Assembly: GCA_039519185.1 (NCBI GenBank)
Contig: CM076849.1
Span: 79,504,014 to 79,568,013 of the forward strand
DNA length: 64,000 bases
Reading direction: 5' to 3'
Origin: Astragalus membranaceus
Taxonomy: Eukaryota > Streptophyta > Magnoliopsida > Fabales > Fabaceae
The translations under genes and the position numbers were made by a program. Numbering within the stretch: the stretch's first letter is position 1; each line of letters opens with the position of its first letter. The notes beneath the pieces are model-generated. The model was not told where the DNA came from and searched no databases. It was given only the letters and a program-made list of their open reading frames with translations. Below, piece by piece: positions 9,338-21,077 of this stretch.

Positions 9338-11693
9338 TGTAACATCCCTAATTTTTAAAAAATAATATTATAAGGGGGTTTTATATAAGTGCTAGTCGAT
9401 GGAATTAATGATTCGCAATTCGGAATCAGTAGAATCGAGAAAATTTCGATGTCGAAGGAATTAAACGTAGAATTTTGAAGTCTTACTCTCTTTACCCAAA
9501 ACTTAGATGGACTAAGGGCAGTTTGGTAAAATTACCACCACTTAAACCCCCCAGCCCTTTACACCTCATCCAGCTGACTCATTCCCCCCTCTTATACCTT
9601 CAGCCACTCCCTCTCATTTTAAACTCATTTCTGAAAACAAAAGAGAAAAGAAAGCTGGGAAAAGAAGAAGGAGAGGGCGAAGTGGAGAGGAGGAAGAAAG
9701 CTAAGGATAAATTCATCTACTGGTTGCATGTAAGTACACTTCAGATCATTGGATTCCTTTTCTCTTCCTGGTTCTTTTGATATAAGCTTTGTGAACTGAA
9801 CCAAGCCATTTCCTTTCCTTCCATTTGCGATTTCTTAAAGCTCAATGGGAGGAGAATCGAAGTCTATTGAGAAAAAGAGGTCACTTTGCATGTTCAGGAG
9901 GAGCCACTAGGAGGAAGATTTCAACCAGAAATTTGCTTTGTAAGTGGTAGTGTTGATAAGTTCAAATCACCCATAGGAGGTGTTGCTGTCTTGGAATCGA
10001 TTGGAGCCCAAATTCGGGGATTTTTCGTGTTCGGTTCGGTGCCTTCGTCTTTCGGCTCAACTCTCGGGATTTCGACTTACCGGTGAGTTCTACTCACGGA
10101 TTAGGGAACCAAATTTTTGATGATTTGAATCCTTGACATAATCTGATATTTTGTTGAAAATATGCCTTGGAAGCTAAATTCTGAGTTTTTGGAAAAATAG
10201 GTGTTTTACGGTTTTGAAATCCATAAACGAATCGAAATGGTTTTGATGAAAATTTTGGTGATGAATATATATTCTGAAATGCCTGGATGTTTTCTGAGTT
10301 TCAGGAGTGATTGACATTAGAAATCGAATCGGGCGAAAACGGAAAGCGGAATTGAGAAATAGGAGAATTTGGGAAACAGACACAGGTCGCACGGACCGTG
10401 CGCCCCTGGGCACGGACCGCGCGCCTGCTACGGGTTGGTTCTGTTGAAAAATAAAACGGAACGCACGGGTCGTGCGCCCCTGGGCACGGACCGTGCGCTC
10501 CTTTCGGTTTGGCTGGGTGATTTTAACAAATCACGCACGGGTCGTGCGCCCCTGGGCACGGACCGTGCGTGAGCTTCTGTCACCGATTCCTGATTTCTCG
10601 TTTTGGAGCTCCGTTTGATCCCGAACCTTTTCTAATCTCTTTCTCAATCATTTAAAATGAAGTTTCCTTATTAAAAACCGTATTTTGAGCTCGTTCAACT
10701 TATGTTTTTGAAAAGAGTTTCGAAAGCGCATTTAAGTGAAAAACCGAAACCCTAGGATACGTGTGGGTACACTGACTGAATATATATGTTTATATATGTC
10801 AAATGAAAATGATTATAATGCCGGAGGTCTAACTTATGAATTCCTCAAAACGGGTTATAGATCGATATGGATATTGTTTATCCAATTATTGTGTGATTGA
10901 TCCTTTGGTGATCGAAAAGATATAAATTATCTAACTCTCGAGAACTTGATGCGTATTGTCATACGTATTGCGTTGGGTGACGACCCGACAAGTAGCATAC
11001 TAGGGAGGGTAGTCATGACCCCTTACCTATGGCCCTGAATGTGTTTTGGCGTGGTCAACTCACGGGTTACCGATATTCGTGACGTTGGGTTCACAATCGG
11101 TTTATGTTAAACTAAGACTATGGTATTTCCGATATTCGTGACGTTGGGTTCACAATCGGTTTATACTAAATAAGATAAGAACACGATTTGCTTGGCATTT
11201 CGATTAATAAATAAGACATTGTTATGTCAGCTCTTAATATCGGTTTAATGAATTGAACCGAGTGTCAGTGAGGGGGCACGGTAGGACTCACTGAGATAAT
11301 GTTATCTCACCCAATCCATATTTGTTGTTTTTCAGAGAAGCAGGGAAAAAGGAAGACTATTGTGCACGAGTAGCTGGTATACTCTTGGAGGTGCCGAAGA
11401 CTTAGTCATTTGATTCCTTGTTCTTTTGTTGTCTTATTGGTTATATAAACTTGTATTGATTATGAGTTATATGAACCGTCTTATGTTTCTGTTTGGTATT
11501 TGGACTTGGATATTGTAATCCATTCGGTATGGAACCGATGTACTTCTATTTTATGAAGTAATGTTATTCCGATTATGTTTTTATTTCGGAAAAAGTTTGT
11601 ATGTCCAATATTTAAACAGGAACTGTGTCCTCTGAACTTCCGCATCTGTGCATCTTCGGTCTCTCTACATGTTAGAAATACCGGGGTGTTACA
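9338..11693 (+). mobile_element. Solo LTR of chromovirus A family, TSD TAACC
   Basis: Begins TGTAACATCC and ends GGGGTGTTACA, and is homologous to 420-3120. TAACC occurs at 9333-9337 and again at 11694-11698. The other LTR of the host element has the uninterrupted site (CCCCACATAACCCCATCATG near 17648), so the target is known exactly. No internal region remains: this is the usual product of recombination between the two LTRs of one element. Confidence 0.95.
10388..10570. repeat. GC-rich palindrome array in the solo LTR
   Basis: Same layout as 1641-1820: three CGCACGG...CCGTGCG pairs with CCCCTGGG linkers. One palindrome reads CACGGACCGCGCG, a point change that breaks its symmetry. Confidence 0.85.
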
Positions 11694-12163
11694 TAACCCC
11701 ATCATGAAACCCCATTATAAGGAAGAACCCCCACCCTTACCTTATAGTAGGAGAGCACTAATCCTCTTGATCTAGTCACCAACAAAACCTCAGCAACACA
11801 GCTCCTCTCTGCTCCCTTGAATTCGCGAACTCCTCCTCCTCCTCTTCTCCCTTGGATGCGCGTCGCCCCCCTTCTCTCTTCCTCTCTTCTATTCGCAACT
11901 TTTTCTTTCTTTTTCTCCAACAATTCGCATAATGAGACCAAACCCTAGCCTAGGCGCTTCACCTATGCGCCTAGCTAGTGGACTTTGGATCACGGGCTTT
12001 CCTCCAGCTTAAGCCCGATCACTAACACCATCCCCTAATATTCAATTATACACCTCTTAATCAAACGCTAATATAATTACACCCACTGAAATAAATAAAT
12101 AAATAAATAAATGAATACCTAAATATTTAATTAAATAATTTAATTAAATATTTTAGTGTTACA

Positions 12164-12176
12164 ACTCTCCCCCACT
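12164..12176 (-). other. Polypurine tract of chromovirus B
   Basis: Minus strand AGTGGGGGAGAGT directly precedes the LTR start TGTAACACT. It sits at the 3' end of the internal region, about where plus-strand synthesis is primed. Confidence 0.8.
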
Positions 12177-14128
12177 TAGAATGTTTTCGTCCTCGAAAAC
12201 TCACCTGAATCAAACAGCTCGGGATAGGACTCCCGTATCTTGCTCTCCAACTCCCAAGTCATGCTCTCACCGGCAGCTCCTAGCCAGACCACCTTCACCA
12301 ATGCAATTTCTTTGCCTCTTAACACCTTCACCTCATGGTCTTCAATCCCCACAGGCATCGTCTCCACCTTGAGATTATCCCGCACCTCCACATCATCCAT
12401 GTGGATCACATGAGATGGATCCGAAATGTACTTCCGAAGTTGCGACACGTAAAACACATCGTGCAAATTCGAAAGATTTGGCGGTAAAGCCACTCTATAC
12501 GCCACATTCCCAACTCTCCCAGAAATCTGATAAGGACCAATGAATCGAGGAGTGAGCTTCTTCGACTTCAAAGCACGGCCAACACCGGTCACTGGAGTAG
12601 CTCTCAAAAATACATGCTCACCTTCCTGGAACTCTAAATCTTTTCTCCTCTTGTCGTGATAACTCTTCTGACGACTCTGCGAAGCCTTCATCTTCTCACG
12701 GATCAACTTTATCTTCCCGGTTGTCTCCCGAACAATTTCCGGTCCAAGCACCACACTCTCTCCAGACTCATACCAACACAGCGGGGTTCTACACTTCCGA
12801 CCATACAATGCCTCAAAAGGTGCCATCCCGATACTAGAATGGTAACTATTGTTATACGTGAACTCTATCAGTGGAAGGTAGGAATCTCACGAACCTCCTT
12901 GTTCAAAAACACAAGCCCTCAACAAATATTCTAATGACTGAATCGTCCTCTCTGACTAACCATCTGTCTGAGGATGATATGCCGAACTCAACCTCAACTT
13001 AGACCCCAACTTTTCTTGTAAACTCTTCCAGAAATCTGAAGTGAACCTCGGATCTCTATCCGAAACAATACTCTTAGGAACTCCATGAAGCTTCACAATC
13101 TCCCGGATATAAATCTCGGCCAACTTCGACACCGGATACGTGATGCTGATAGGAACAAAATGAGACGATTTCGTTAACCAGTCAACAATCACCCAAATTG
13201 CATCATACCCTTTCGCAGTATTAGGCAATCCCGTTACAAAATCCATCGAGATGCCATCCCATTTCCACTCTGGAATTTCCAACGGTTGCATCAACCCAGC
13301 AGGCTTCTGATGCTCAACCTTTGACTTCTGGCAAGTCAAACATGCATACACGAACTGCGCCACATCTCGCTTCATACCGGGCCACCAAAACAACTTCTTC
13401 AGGTCTTGATACATCTTTGTAGCTCCCGGATGAATACTTAACTTACTTCTGTGACTCTCTTCAAGAATTGCTTTCTTCATCTCCGTGTCATCAGGAACAC
13501 AAATCCTACCACGGAACCTCAACACGTCTTGGGAATCCAATCTGAAATCCTCATTCTTCGATTGATCACTCTCAACCATCAAGTCTACCAGCTTAACATC
13601 TGATTTCTGGGCTTCTCTGATGCTGTTCAGAAACTCATTACCAATCTTCAACATTCCTAACTTAACGCTCTGAGGTGTCACTTCACAAACCAGACTCATA
13701 TCTCTGAACTCCTCAATCAGCTCTAACTCCTTAACCATCATTGCCGACATATGCAAAGTCTTCCGGCTCAAAGCATCAGCCACGACATTAGCTTTGCCTG
13801 GATGATAGTTCAAACCGAAATCATAGTCCTTCAACAACTCCAACCATCGACTCTGCCTCATATTCAACTCCTTCTGGTCAAACAAATATTTCAAACTTTT
13901 ATGATCACTGAACACCTCAAATCTGGAACCATACAAATAGTGCCTCCAAATCTTCAACACAAAGACTACTGTAGCCAACTCCAAATCATGCGTGGGATAA
14001 TTCTTCTCATGGACCCTTAACTGCCTCGACGCATACGCGATAACCTTCCCATCTTGCATAAGCACACCACCTAAACCCATTTTTGACGCATCACAATACA
14101 CCACAAACGACCCTTCCGGATTGGGCAA
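12176..14128 (-). pseudogene. Chromovirus B pol: RNase H and integrase, with two stops
   Basis: The frame enters at the deletion junction near 14128 with FVVYCDASKMGLGGVLMQDG, followed by LELATVVFVLKIWRHYLYGS and FSDHKSLKYLFDQKEL; the acidic residues of RNase H are visible. The integrase zinc finger (HPGATKMYQDL... CLTCQKSK) and the core Asp residues (SMDFVTGLP; VSDRDPRFTSDFW) follow. TAG at 12956-12958 and TGA at 12887-12889 interrupt the core just before and after its catalytic Glu. The C-terminal part (12826 to 12176) holds GPYQISGRVGNVAYRVALPP and the WELESKIRESYPELF tail. Both stops sit where Gln and Trp codons would be expected. Confidence 0.9.
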
Positions 14129-14548
14129 CTAAACTCCCTCCTTTGCTAACTTCCGCAACTGACTAGCAGATAACAAACCAGACTCTTCCTCTCCAAAGCT
14201 CACAAACTTGCGACGACAATCAACGCGAACATGGTTATGCTCCAACCAGTTCATGCCCAAAATTACATCTAATCCATTCAGCGGCAAACAAACAAAATCC
14301 ACAACAAAGTCTCGGTCGAGGATCGACACGGGACATTGAGAACATACCAGAGAAGTGGTTACCGACCCCTTAGCTGGAGTGTCGACAACCATCTCTCCAT
14401 TCATAGCAGACAATACAAGATTCAAACTCTTACAACAATCAGCAGCAATAAAGCAATGAGTGGCACCAGTATCAACAATAGACTTTAAAGGAGTACCACT
14501 AATGAAGCACGTACCTCTAATGAGTGGCACCAGTATCAAACTCTTCAC
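14129..14548 (-). pseudogene. Chromovirus B aspartic protease domain, truncated
   Basis: IRGTCFISGTPLKSIVDTGA then THCFIAADCCKSLNL shows the catalytic Asp-Thr-Gly of a retropepsin. Later LPLNGLDVILGMNWLEHNHV is the typical protease C-terminal part. The reading ends RKLAKEGV followed by TAG at 14129-14131, exactly where the RT domain should begin. The protease fold looks intact, but it is cut off from RT by an internal deletion and from gag by a frame shift. It would have cleaved the polyprotein. Confidence 0.85.
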
Positions 14549-15568
14549 CTGCTAAAGCGAACACCTTTCCACTGGACCTTTCTTTCTTCGGCTTCGGATA
14601 CTGAGTACTAATGTGCCCCTCTTCACCACAGTTGTAGCAGACCACTGCCTTGCGTTCACATTCGGCCACCACATGACCGTCCTTACCGCACTTGAAACAC
14701 TTCTTTACGTCGCTTCTGCACATGACACTCTTGTGGCCAGGCTTGCCACACTTAAAACACACAATGCTAGCAGGGGAATCTCCCCCACTAGTCCTCTTGT
14801 CAGCACCAGCTCTATGCTTACCCTTGTCCACAGGGACCTCATACGGCTTACTACGGCCTTGAAACTTGCTCCTTTTGTCGTTCACAATCTTGTAGTGAGC
14901 ATTACTATCCTCCTCAAAGATTCTGCAACTATCAATCAAGTCAGCAAATACACGGATCTTCTGGTATCCGATTGCTTTCTTGATCTCGGGCCTCAAACCA
15001 TTCTCGAACTTGATACACTTGGAAAACTCAGCAGTAGCTCCAGTGTAATGCGGATAGAACTTTCCTAGTTCCACGAACTTAGCGGCATACTCCGATACGG
15101 ACATACTCCCTTGTTTCAGCTCCAGAAACTCAATCTCCTTCTTCCCTCGGACATCTTCCGGATAATACTTACGGTTAAACTCTCTGCTGAACACTTCCCA
15201 GGTGATCTCTTCATTTGCAGTCTCCAACCTCTGCCTAGCCTCTAACCACCAGTCATCAGCTTCCTCAGCTAGCATATGCGTACCATAGCGGACCTTCTGT
15301 GCTGGAGTACAATCCATCACTCGAAAATCCTCTCCATTTCTTTCAACCAAGCTAAACCACCATCGGGATCATACTTGCCCTTGAAGGTAGGCAGATTCTC
15401 TCTCTGAAAGGTAGCCAAACTCCGAGACCCAGCATTCTCACCAGCATTCTGTTGATTCTCCACAGCCTGCGCCATAGCAGCTAGAGCAGCAGCAATTGCA
15501 GCATCGTTCCTCCCAGCAATTTCAACTCCCTTGCTACAAAACAAACAACAGTTAGATATAATTGACAC
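14517..15568 (-). pseudogene. Chromovirus B gag with zinc knuckles, frame-broken
   Basis: N-terminal part 15568-15317 reads IAGRNDAAIAAALAAMAQAV and LPTFKGKYDPDGGLAWLKEM; the frame then shifts near 15330-15350 and continues FRVMDCTPAQKVRYGTHMLA, WWLEARQRLE, WEVFSREFNRKYYPEDV. Three C-x2-C-x4-H-x4-C knuckles follow (CFKCGKPGHKSVMC, CFKCGKDGHVVAEC, CYNCGEEGHISTQY); the last has Tyr for its final Cys. The codon before AGRND is ATT, so the usual start Met may be lost (inference). The product would package element RNA. The 3' end runs into a small duplication that repeats the protease DTGATH. Confidence 0.88.
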
Positions 15569-15625
15569 ACACCATTGTCAATTGACACTACGACTGGACA
15601 ACTTGGCCGGACAGACCGAACTTTT

Positions 15626-15641
15626 GCTCTGATACCACTAA
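15626..15641 (-). other. Primer binding site of chromovirus B (initiator Met-tRNA)
   Basis: Minus strand reads TGGTATCAGAGC a few bases inside the LTR border at 15642. This is the standard plant initiator Met-tRNA primer site. Confidence 0.88.
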
Positions 15642-18126
15642 TGTAACACCCCTTTTCTACCCGGTAATTATTTAATAAAATCAGAGTTACAAAAAATTTA
15701 TTTCATAGTTCGAAAAGAGATGTCACACATTCATCAATAATTCAAAACGTCACATACGATATATAACACATTGTCAAAAAGGGTCGAAGCCCATAACACC
15801 AGTTTAATTAACCACATCGCCAAAAATGCATCACCACGCAGCGAAAATAGAAATAAGTTTCAGAAACATAAAATAATAACGTTCTGAATGGACTCCAAAT
15901 AATAAACTGCAACAGCCAAAGTCTAGGTTCGTTTCCCCCCTTGAGTGTTACAGATCAAAGCAAAGGACGCCGACTCAAAATAGCGAAGGTAACTAGGCCT
16001 TCACTCGCAATCACCTGCACGTTACCGCATAGGGGTAACATTCAAACAGAAGGGGTGAGATATCTTCAATATAATAGCGTAAAATGATAGGCAATATGCT
16101 AGAATATGACAACTATATCTACCATTCCACTACACACATATACTCATAAACACAAATCAAATTGTAAACACCATAATCAGTCACCAAATGTCATGACAAT
16201 GCATGAATGCAACCCACACCAACGGGCATATGCATGTGGTACCAAATCACCAAAAGTTTTGCCCGTAAATAGGGGCGTCACCAATATTGAGAGCTTTCAC
16301 ACCCGGCTCACCAATTTAGAAAAATTGAGCTTTCACACCCAGCTCCAAGACCAAAGGCCTTCACCAAAATAAATGCACATGCTGTATGCGACACCATGAA
16401 TGCACACAGACAATCATCCAAAATAGTCACAATGTGACGCACCAAAATTAATCACCGAATATCACCAAAGTTGAGCTTTCACACCTAGCCCAACGACACC
16501 GAAACACCAAACTACCCGACACAACGGAACACCAAGATTTGGAGCCTTCACTCCTAGCTCACACAACACTAATACTTAAGCCTTCACACCTAGCTCAAAC
16601 AGAACCAAGATGACAACAAGTTTTCAAAATATTGGGACGACGACGATTTTCCAAAATATTTGAGATGCGACAAATTTTCCTTTTCCAAAAGCGGCAACAT
16701 TTAACGGCTAAGCCTACGACTAACAATTTCCGGAAAAATAGATAACTTTGCCTTAAATTAGAATATTCAGCTAGGCCTCTGAATAAGCTTTCCAAAACAT
16801 TTTGAAACGTCTCAATCGGACTCCCGAGTCAAAAGATATTGCAAAAACAAAATAGGAACAAAACTGAGACAATGCTGAAAACGGCGCCCAGGCACAGAGC
16901 GCCTAGCAGGAACACACAACACAGAAAACTGGCGCCCAGGAGCAGGGCGCCCAGCAACAGGCAACACAATTGAACCTGGCGCCCAGGAGCAGGGCGCCTA
17001 GCAGCACTGCAGGAAATGGCGCCCTTGGCGCCCAGACAGGCCAGAACACAACAGAAACACAACGTGGCACAGGAATTGGCGCCCTTGGCGCCTAGACAGC
17101 CTACAGCACAAAACGCAACACAGAACCGAGACATGCACCAGACACGGGAACGGCGCCCATGGCGCCCCTGCGCCAAGATACAGCAACACACACACACACT
17201 GGCACACGCGGACACACACCAGACACGGCGCCCATGCACAGGGCGCCAGAAACAGCAACAGAACACCAAGGCAACAGGGCCAGACACGGCGCCCAGGCAC
17301 AGGGCGCCAAAAACAGCATCACAACATTCCAGGGATGGCGCCCATCACTAGGGCCCCAAAAACAGCATCTAGGACAATGGCGCCCTAGGGGTCAATATTT
17401 TCGTTATTTCACCAATTTAAATCACCACTCCTTAATCACCAATGCCAATCACCATGAATTGTCAATCATCACACCAAACAACAATTAATCGAACATCTAG
17501 CATGCACTTAGTAACAACAACAATGAACACCAATTTTTAGAGTCACAACAATCATCAACAATGCCAAATTTCAATTCAACCTAGTTATAATTCAACTATC
17601 ACCAAATCAAACATCAAAATCAATCAAAGGGTACTATAGTACCTATCCCCACATAACCCCATCATGAAACCCCATTATAAGGAAGAACCCCACCCTTACC
17701 TTATAGTAGGAGAGCACTAATCCTCTTGATCAAGTCACCAACAAAACCTCAGCAACACAGCTCCTCTCTGCTCCCTTGAATTCGCGAACTCCTCCTCCTC
17801 CTCTACTCCCTTGGATGCGCGCCGTCCCCCTTCTCTCTTCCTCTCTTCTATTTGCAACTTTTTCTTTCTTTTTCTCCAACAATTCGCATAGTGAGACCAA
17901 ACCCTAGCCTAGGCGCTTCACCTATGCGCCTAGCTAGTGGACTTTGGATCACGGGCTTTCCTCCAGCTTAAGCCCGATCACTAACACCATCCCCTAATAT
18001 TCAATTATACACATCTTAATCAAACGCTAATATAATTACACCCACTGAAATAAATAAATAAATAAATAAATAAATGAATACCTAAATATTTAATTAAATA
18101 AATTAATTAAATATTTGGGTGTTACA
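15642..18126 (-). repeat. Right (5') LTR of chromovirus B
   Basis: 2485 bp, TGTAACACC...GGGTGTTACA, followed by TSD ATAAG. It keeps the undamaged versions of the site where the solo LTR landed in the other copy and of the ~82 bp deleted there. It carries the GGCGCC array (16882-17390) and (AAAT)n near 18046-18073. Confidence 0.93.
16882..17390. repeat. GGCGCC-rich hairpin array, right LTR B
   Basis: Counterpart of 8543-9068, slightly shorter. Same palindromic GGCGCC units; the frames through it are not genes. Confidence 0.85.
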
Positions 18127-18394
18127 ATAAGCAAAAATGGTTTACACTTATCGCGTGAACATATGCCTTGCCACAATTCCTTCTTTCCCATTTTTTGATA
18201 ATGCCAAAAGGGTGAGGTGTGATTTGCATGTTTCAGGGGAGCATTTTTTTTTAAATGTTTTCATACAGAAATGGGGAGTATAATTTTTCGCTTATCCCTG
18301 ACATATATATTGTTATGAAATATTTCTATCATAACCTCTTCATTGAGCAAATCCCCTCGAATGATGTTTATCATCATCAAAAAGGGGGAGAACG
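18127..18394 (+). other. 3' untranslated part of the SIRE-like copia element, with PPT
   Basis: Continues the element interrupted at 7373. It contains TTTTTTGATAATGCCAAAAG and later CATCATCAAAAAGGGGGAG, the purine-rich motif that precedes the 3' LTR in SIRE-type elements (18374-18392). No reading frame. Most of pol was already gone when chromovirus B arrived. Confidence 0.65.
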
Positions 18395-19624
18395 TGAATA
18401 TATGCCTTGACGGGAATAATTTTGTTTTGATGATTGACAAAAGAACGTTCTAAAAGGTCAAGATTCCCAAAAGCCGAAAAGGAGATCAACCTCTTAAAAG
18501 TCAAGGGTTGTTCGATTTTAAAATAAAATAAAATAAATCACGTACACTCACATTATTATTTTCTTAAAAGTTTGTTTTGCATGAAAATATTTTTGGAACA
18601 ATTAAAAATTGATTAGAATTAACCAACTATGTGGAAGGGTTATTTTTTATATATTTTTAATTGATCATATAATTAGTCGGGCCTTTTAAATATGCTACAT
18701 ACGTTTTCTTTAATGGCCAAAACCAATTAACATGTTTTCATTTTAATATATAATAATCGTTACTCCTTTTTGCATAATCAATTTTATTATGATTAATATC
18801 AATTTGTTTGAAATTAAAATAAAAATTGACTATGCACTGAAATTGCATTTCCAATTGGAAATACCGTTTGAAATATAGTCTCCTTCATATCAATTGAGTG
18901 CTTTTTCCTTGGGCACTATAATAATGTTACCGTTAGTTTTTATTTGGCAAAATTATTTCTTATTTAGTCAACTTCATTCTATCTACGCTATAAATAGGAG
19001 CTTTGTGGTCTTTTAAAAACAGCTCATTTTTGCATTGAAACTATATCAAAATTATTTTCTCATGACTCTCATTCATATTCCACTTGCTAATAATTTTTTT
19101 GAGAGCATTATACTCCACATAGTTTGAGTTGTACTATTGAGGGTATTATCTTAATATTTTTTTTATTTCTTATTTTTTGAGTGTGATCCCAAATTATTCA
19201 AAATGGGTGATATCTCTTGGTTTTGAAGCCCTTCTACATAGGGAGGTGATATCCCATTTTTGTGTGAAGTGGTGCTCTTCAGTTGTAAAGGTTTCTAGCT
19301 GAACCTGTTCTGAAAGCTACTGATAGATTAAAATCCCTTGGTGTTTTTCCTTGGGGACTAGACGTAGGCCTCGAGAGTGGCGAGCTAGGATAAATTTCCA
19401 CGTGTTTATTTTCTTTCCCTTTATCTCACTTATTTTCTTTTTGCAAGTTATTCTTGTTATTATTTATTTCAGCTTCTTTATTTTCCGTTTCTCATTTTAA
19501 TTCAAAGTTTTCAAAGCACCTTATTTTATTTGATTAATTTTTAATTAAGTGATTCAATTTTTTTCGCTACTTTTTAAGTACACAATTCACCTCCTCTCTT
19601 GTGTTTGAAGTCACTTGGTCAACA
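18395..19624 (+). repeat. 3' LTR of SIRE-like copia element
   Basis: Starts TGAATATATGCC right after the PPT and ends ...TCACTTGGTCAACA (TG...CA). The end region ACAATTCACCTCCTCTCTTG followed by GAAGTCACTTGG is typical of SIRE-type LTRs in my recollection. A TATA-like CTATAAATAGGAG lies near 18988. The matching 5' LTR is missing, so the exact ends are provisional. Confidence 0.6.
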
Positions 19625-21068
19625 AAGGTTCCTCTTATAATCTTTAAGTTTTAAGGTACGGCTCGTACATGCTGCGACGAGTCCTTGCCTATGTTGTGAC
19701 AAGGTTCCTTCAACAAATATCGATCACGAAGATACAGCTCGTCAATACTACAACGAGTTCTTGCCCATAATGTGACAAGATTCTTCAACGCGGACCAGCT
19801 CGTTAATCATCGACGAATGACAACTTGCCCATTGTGCGACAATTTTCCCATAACAATAAACATAAAACTAACCAGCAATCGCAACAAACACGTGCATCAA
19901 ATCAATTAATGACTTTAACGATTCCATGTCAGTCTTGGCTTCATTAATCGATGCTAAGATATCTGTCTAATTCTCAAACAACATGAACTTCTTATTATTT
20001 AGAGTTACTCGTCATTCTAATCCATTAGCACATTAGACACTAACTCATCCTATAACTTGTATCACTAACTCTTCCTTCTCGTTAAGTGATTTAAAATTAA
20101 TTATGACTAACTCTCTAGCTATTTTCTACTCATATTAGAATTATTCAATAAAATCGGCATATTAGCTACAAGGCTAAATTATACCAGATGTCCTTTAAGT
20201 TATTTAATTGTAACAAGTTGCTTCTTTAAGCTTTTTTGTACCACTTTTTAAAATTTTCCATTCAACTCGGTTAAAAAAAAGCTTATGGCACAGTTAAGTG
20301 CTTATGTAACAAGTTGCTCCTTTAAACTTTTTTGTACCACTCGTTTAATCTGACTCATTATTTCTTTTATTTTTTATTTCATCTTCTACACCTGTTAAAG
20401 AAAGCGGGTCAAAACAGACCCAGTTCATACCCGATTCGATCTCATAATCTAGGCAACCAAAATGCATGATTTCCATGTATGTTATTCGTTGATCATCAAC
20501 TAAGAGAAGCCTCAAGAAAATTTTGTGAATAGTTGAACCATTTTTAGGGTATTTCAGAACCCTAATCGGAGTTTGACAAAGCGTTGCAATGCAAGGTGAT
20601 ACAGTCACTTATTTTGATCATTTGCACGCTGATGCTGCTCGTTTTGCTGTGGCGTGTTTGCTTAATGGTTTGTTCTTTGTTTTCTCTTTTTGTTTTGCAA
20701 ATAGTTATTGTTCGCTTCCACTTTTAAAACACCATAACATCGTTGGAAAAGATTAAATGCAGATTTGTTTATTCATCCTTTAAAATGGACAGATGAATGG
20801 AATCCATTAAATGGTATTTTGTTTGTGTTTAATTTTTTTTTGACGTGAATGTTTGTGTTTAAATAATGTATAACTTATGCGATTCCGTATCCATTAAATG
20901 GTACGCGACGGTTTAAATTGGCACTAAGGTTATTCTCGTGCTAAGGGACGGTTTAAATAATGTTTAAATTGGCACTAACAGTCATCCAAATCCAAATTAT
21001 TTACAGAAACTTAAATTATTACTGTCATCGAGAATAATTACTGTCATTCAAATTATTTACAGACATTT
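19625..21068. other. Non-coding stretch with short degenerate repeats
   Basis: No supported gene. 19661-19855 holds three degenerate copies of a ~68-bp unit (AGCTCGT...CGAGTCCTTGCCCAT... TGTGACAAG). 20213-20252 and 20307-20342 repeat TAACAAGTTGCTCCTTTAAA followed by CTTTTTTGTACCACT. The rest is A/T-rich. A short minus-strand frame at 20345-20608 has no recognisable features. Confidence 0.6.
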
Positions 21069-21077
21069 AAATTATTA

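Larger units (their letters stand above)
7374..12163 (-). repeat. Left (3') LTR of chromovirus B, split by a solo LTR
   Basis: Matches 15642-18126 almost throughout. It is split at 9338-11693 by a solo LTR of family A. It lacks about 82 bp present in the right LTR (16735-16816); the deletion junction near 8481 lies at a shared CGGA. (AAAT)n near 12096-12112 marks the end region in both copies. Confidence 0.92.
7374..18126 (-). mobile_element. Chromovirus B, RT-deleted LTR retrotransposon, TSD ATAAG
   Basis: Two homologous LTRs (7374-12163 with a nested solo LTR, and 15642-18126) start TGTAACACC and end GTGTTACA. ATAAG lies at 7369-7373 and 18127-18131 as the TSD. In minus orientation the order is LTR, PBS complementary to initiator Met-tRNA, gag with zinc knuckles, protease, RNase H, integrase, PPT, LTR. 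The whole RT domain is missing, so the element was either dead or dependent on others. It inserted into the copia remnant. Without the nested LTR the left LTR is about 2.43 kb and the right 2.49 kb. Confidence 0.93.

Noticed and set aside
20345..20608. 87-codon minus frame
   Set aside because: No recognisable motif or splice context; flanked by A/T-rich repeats.
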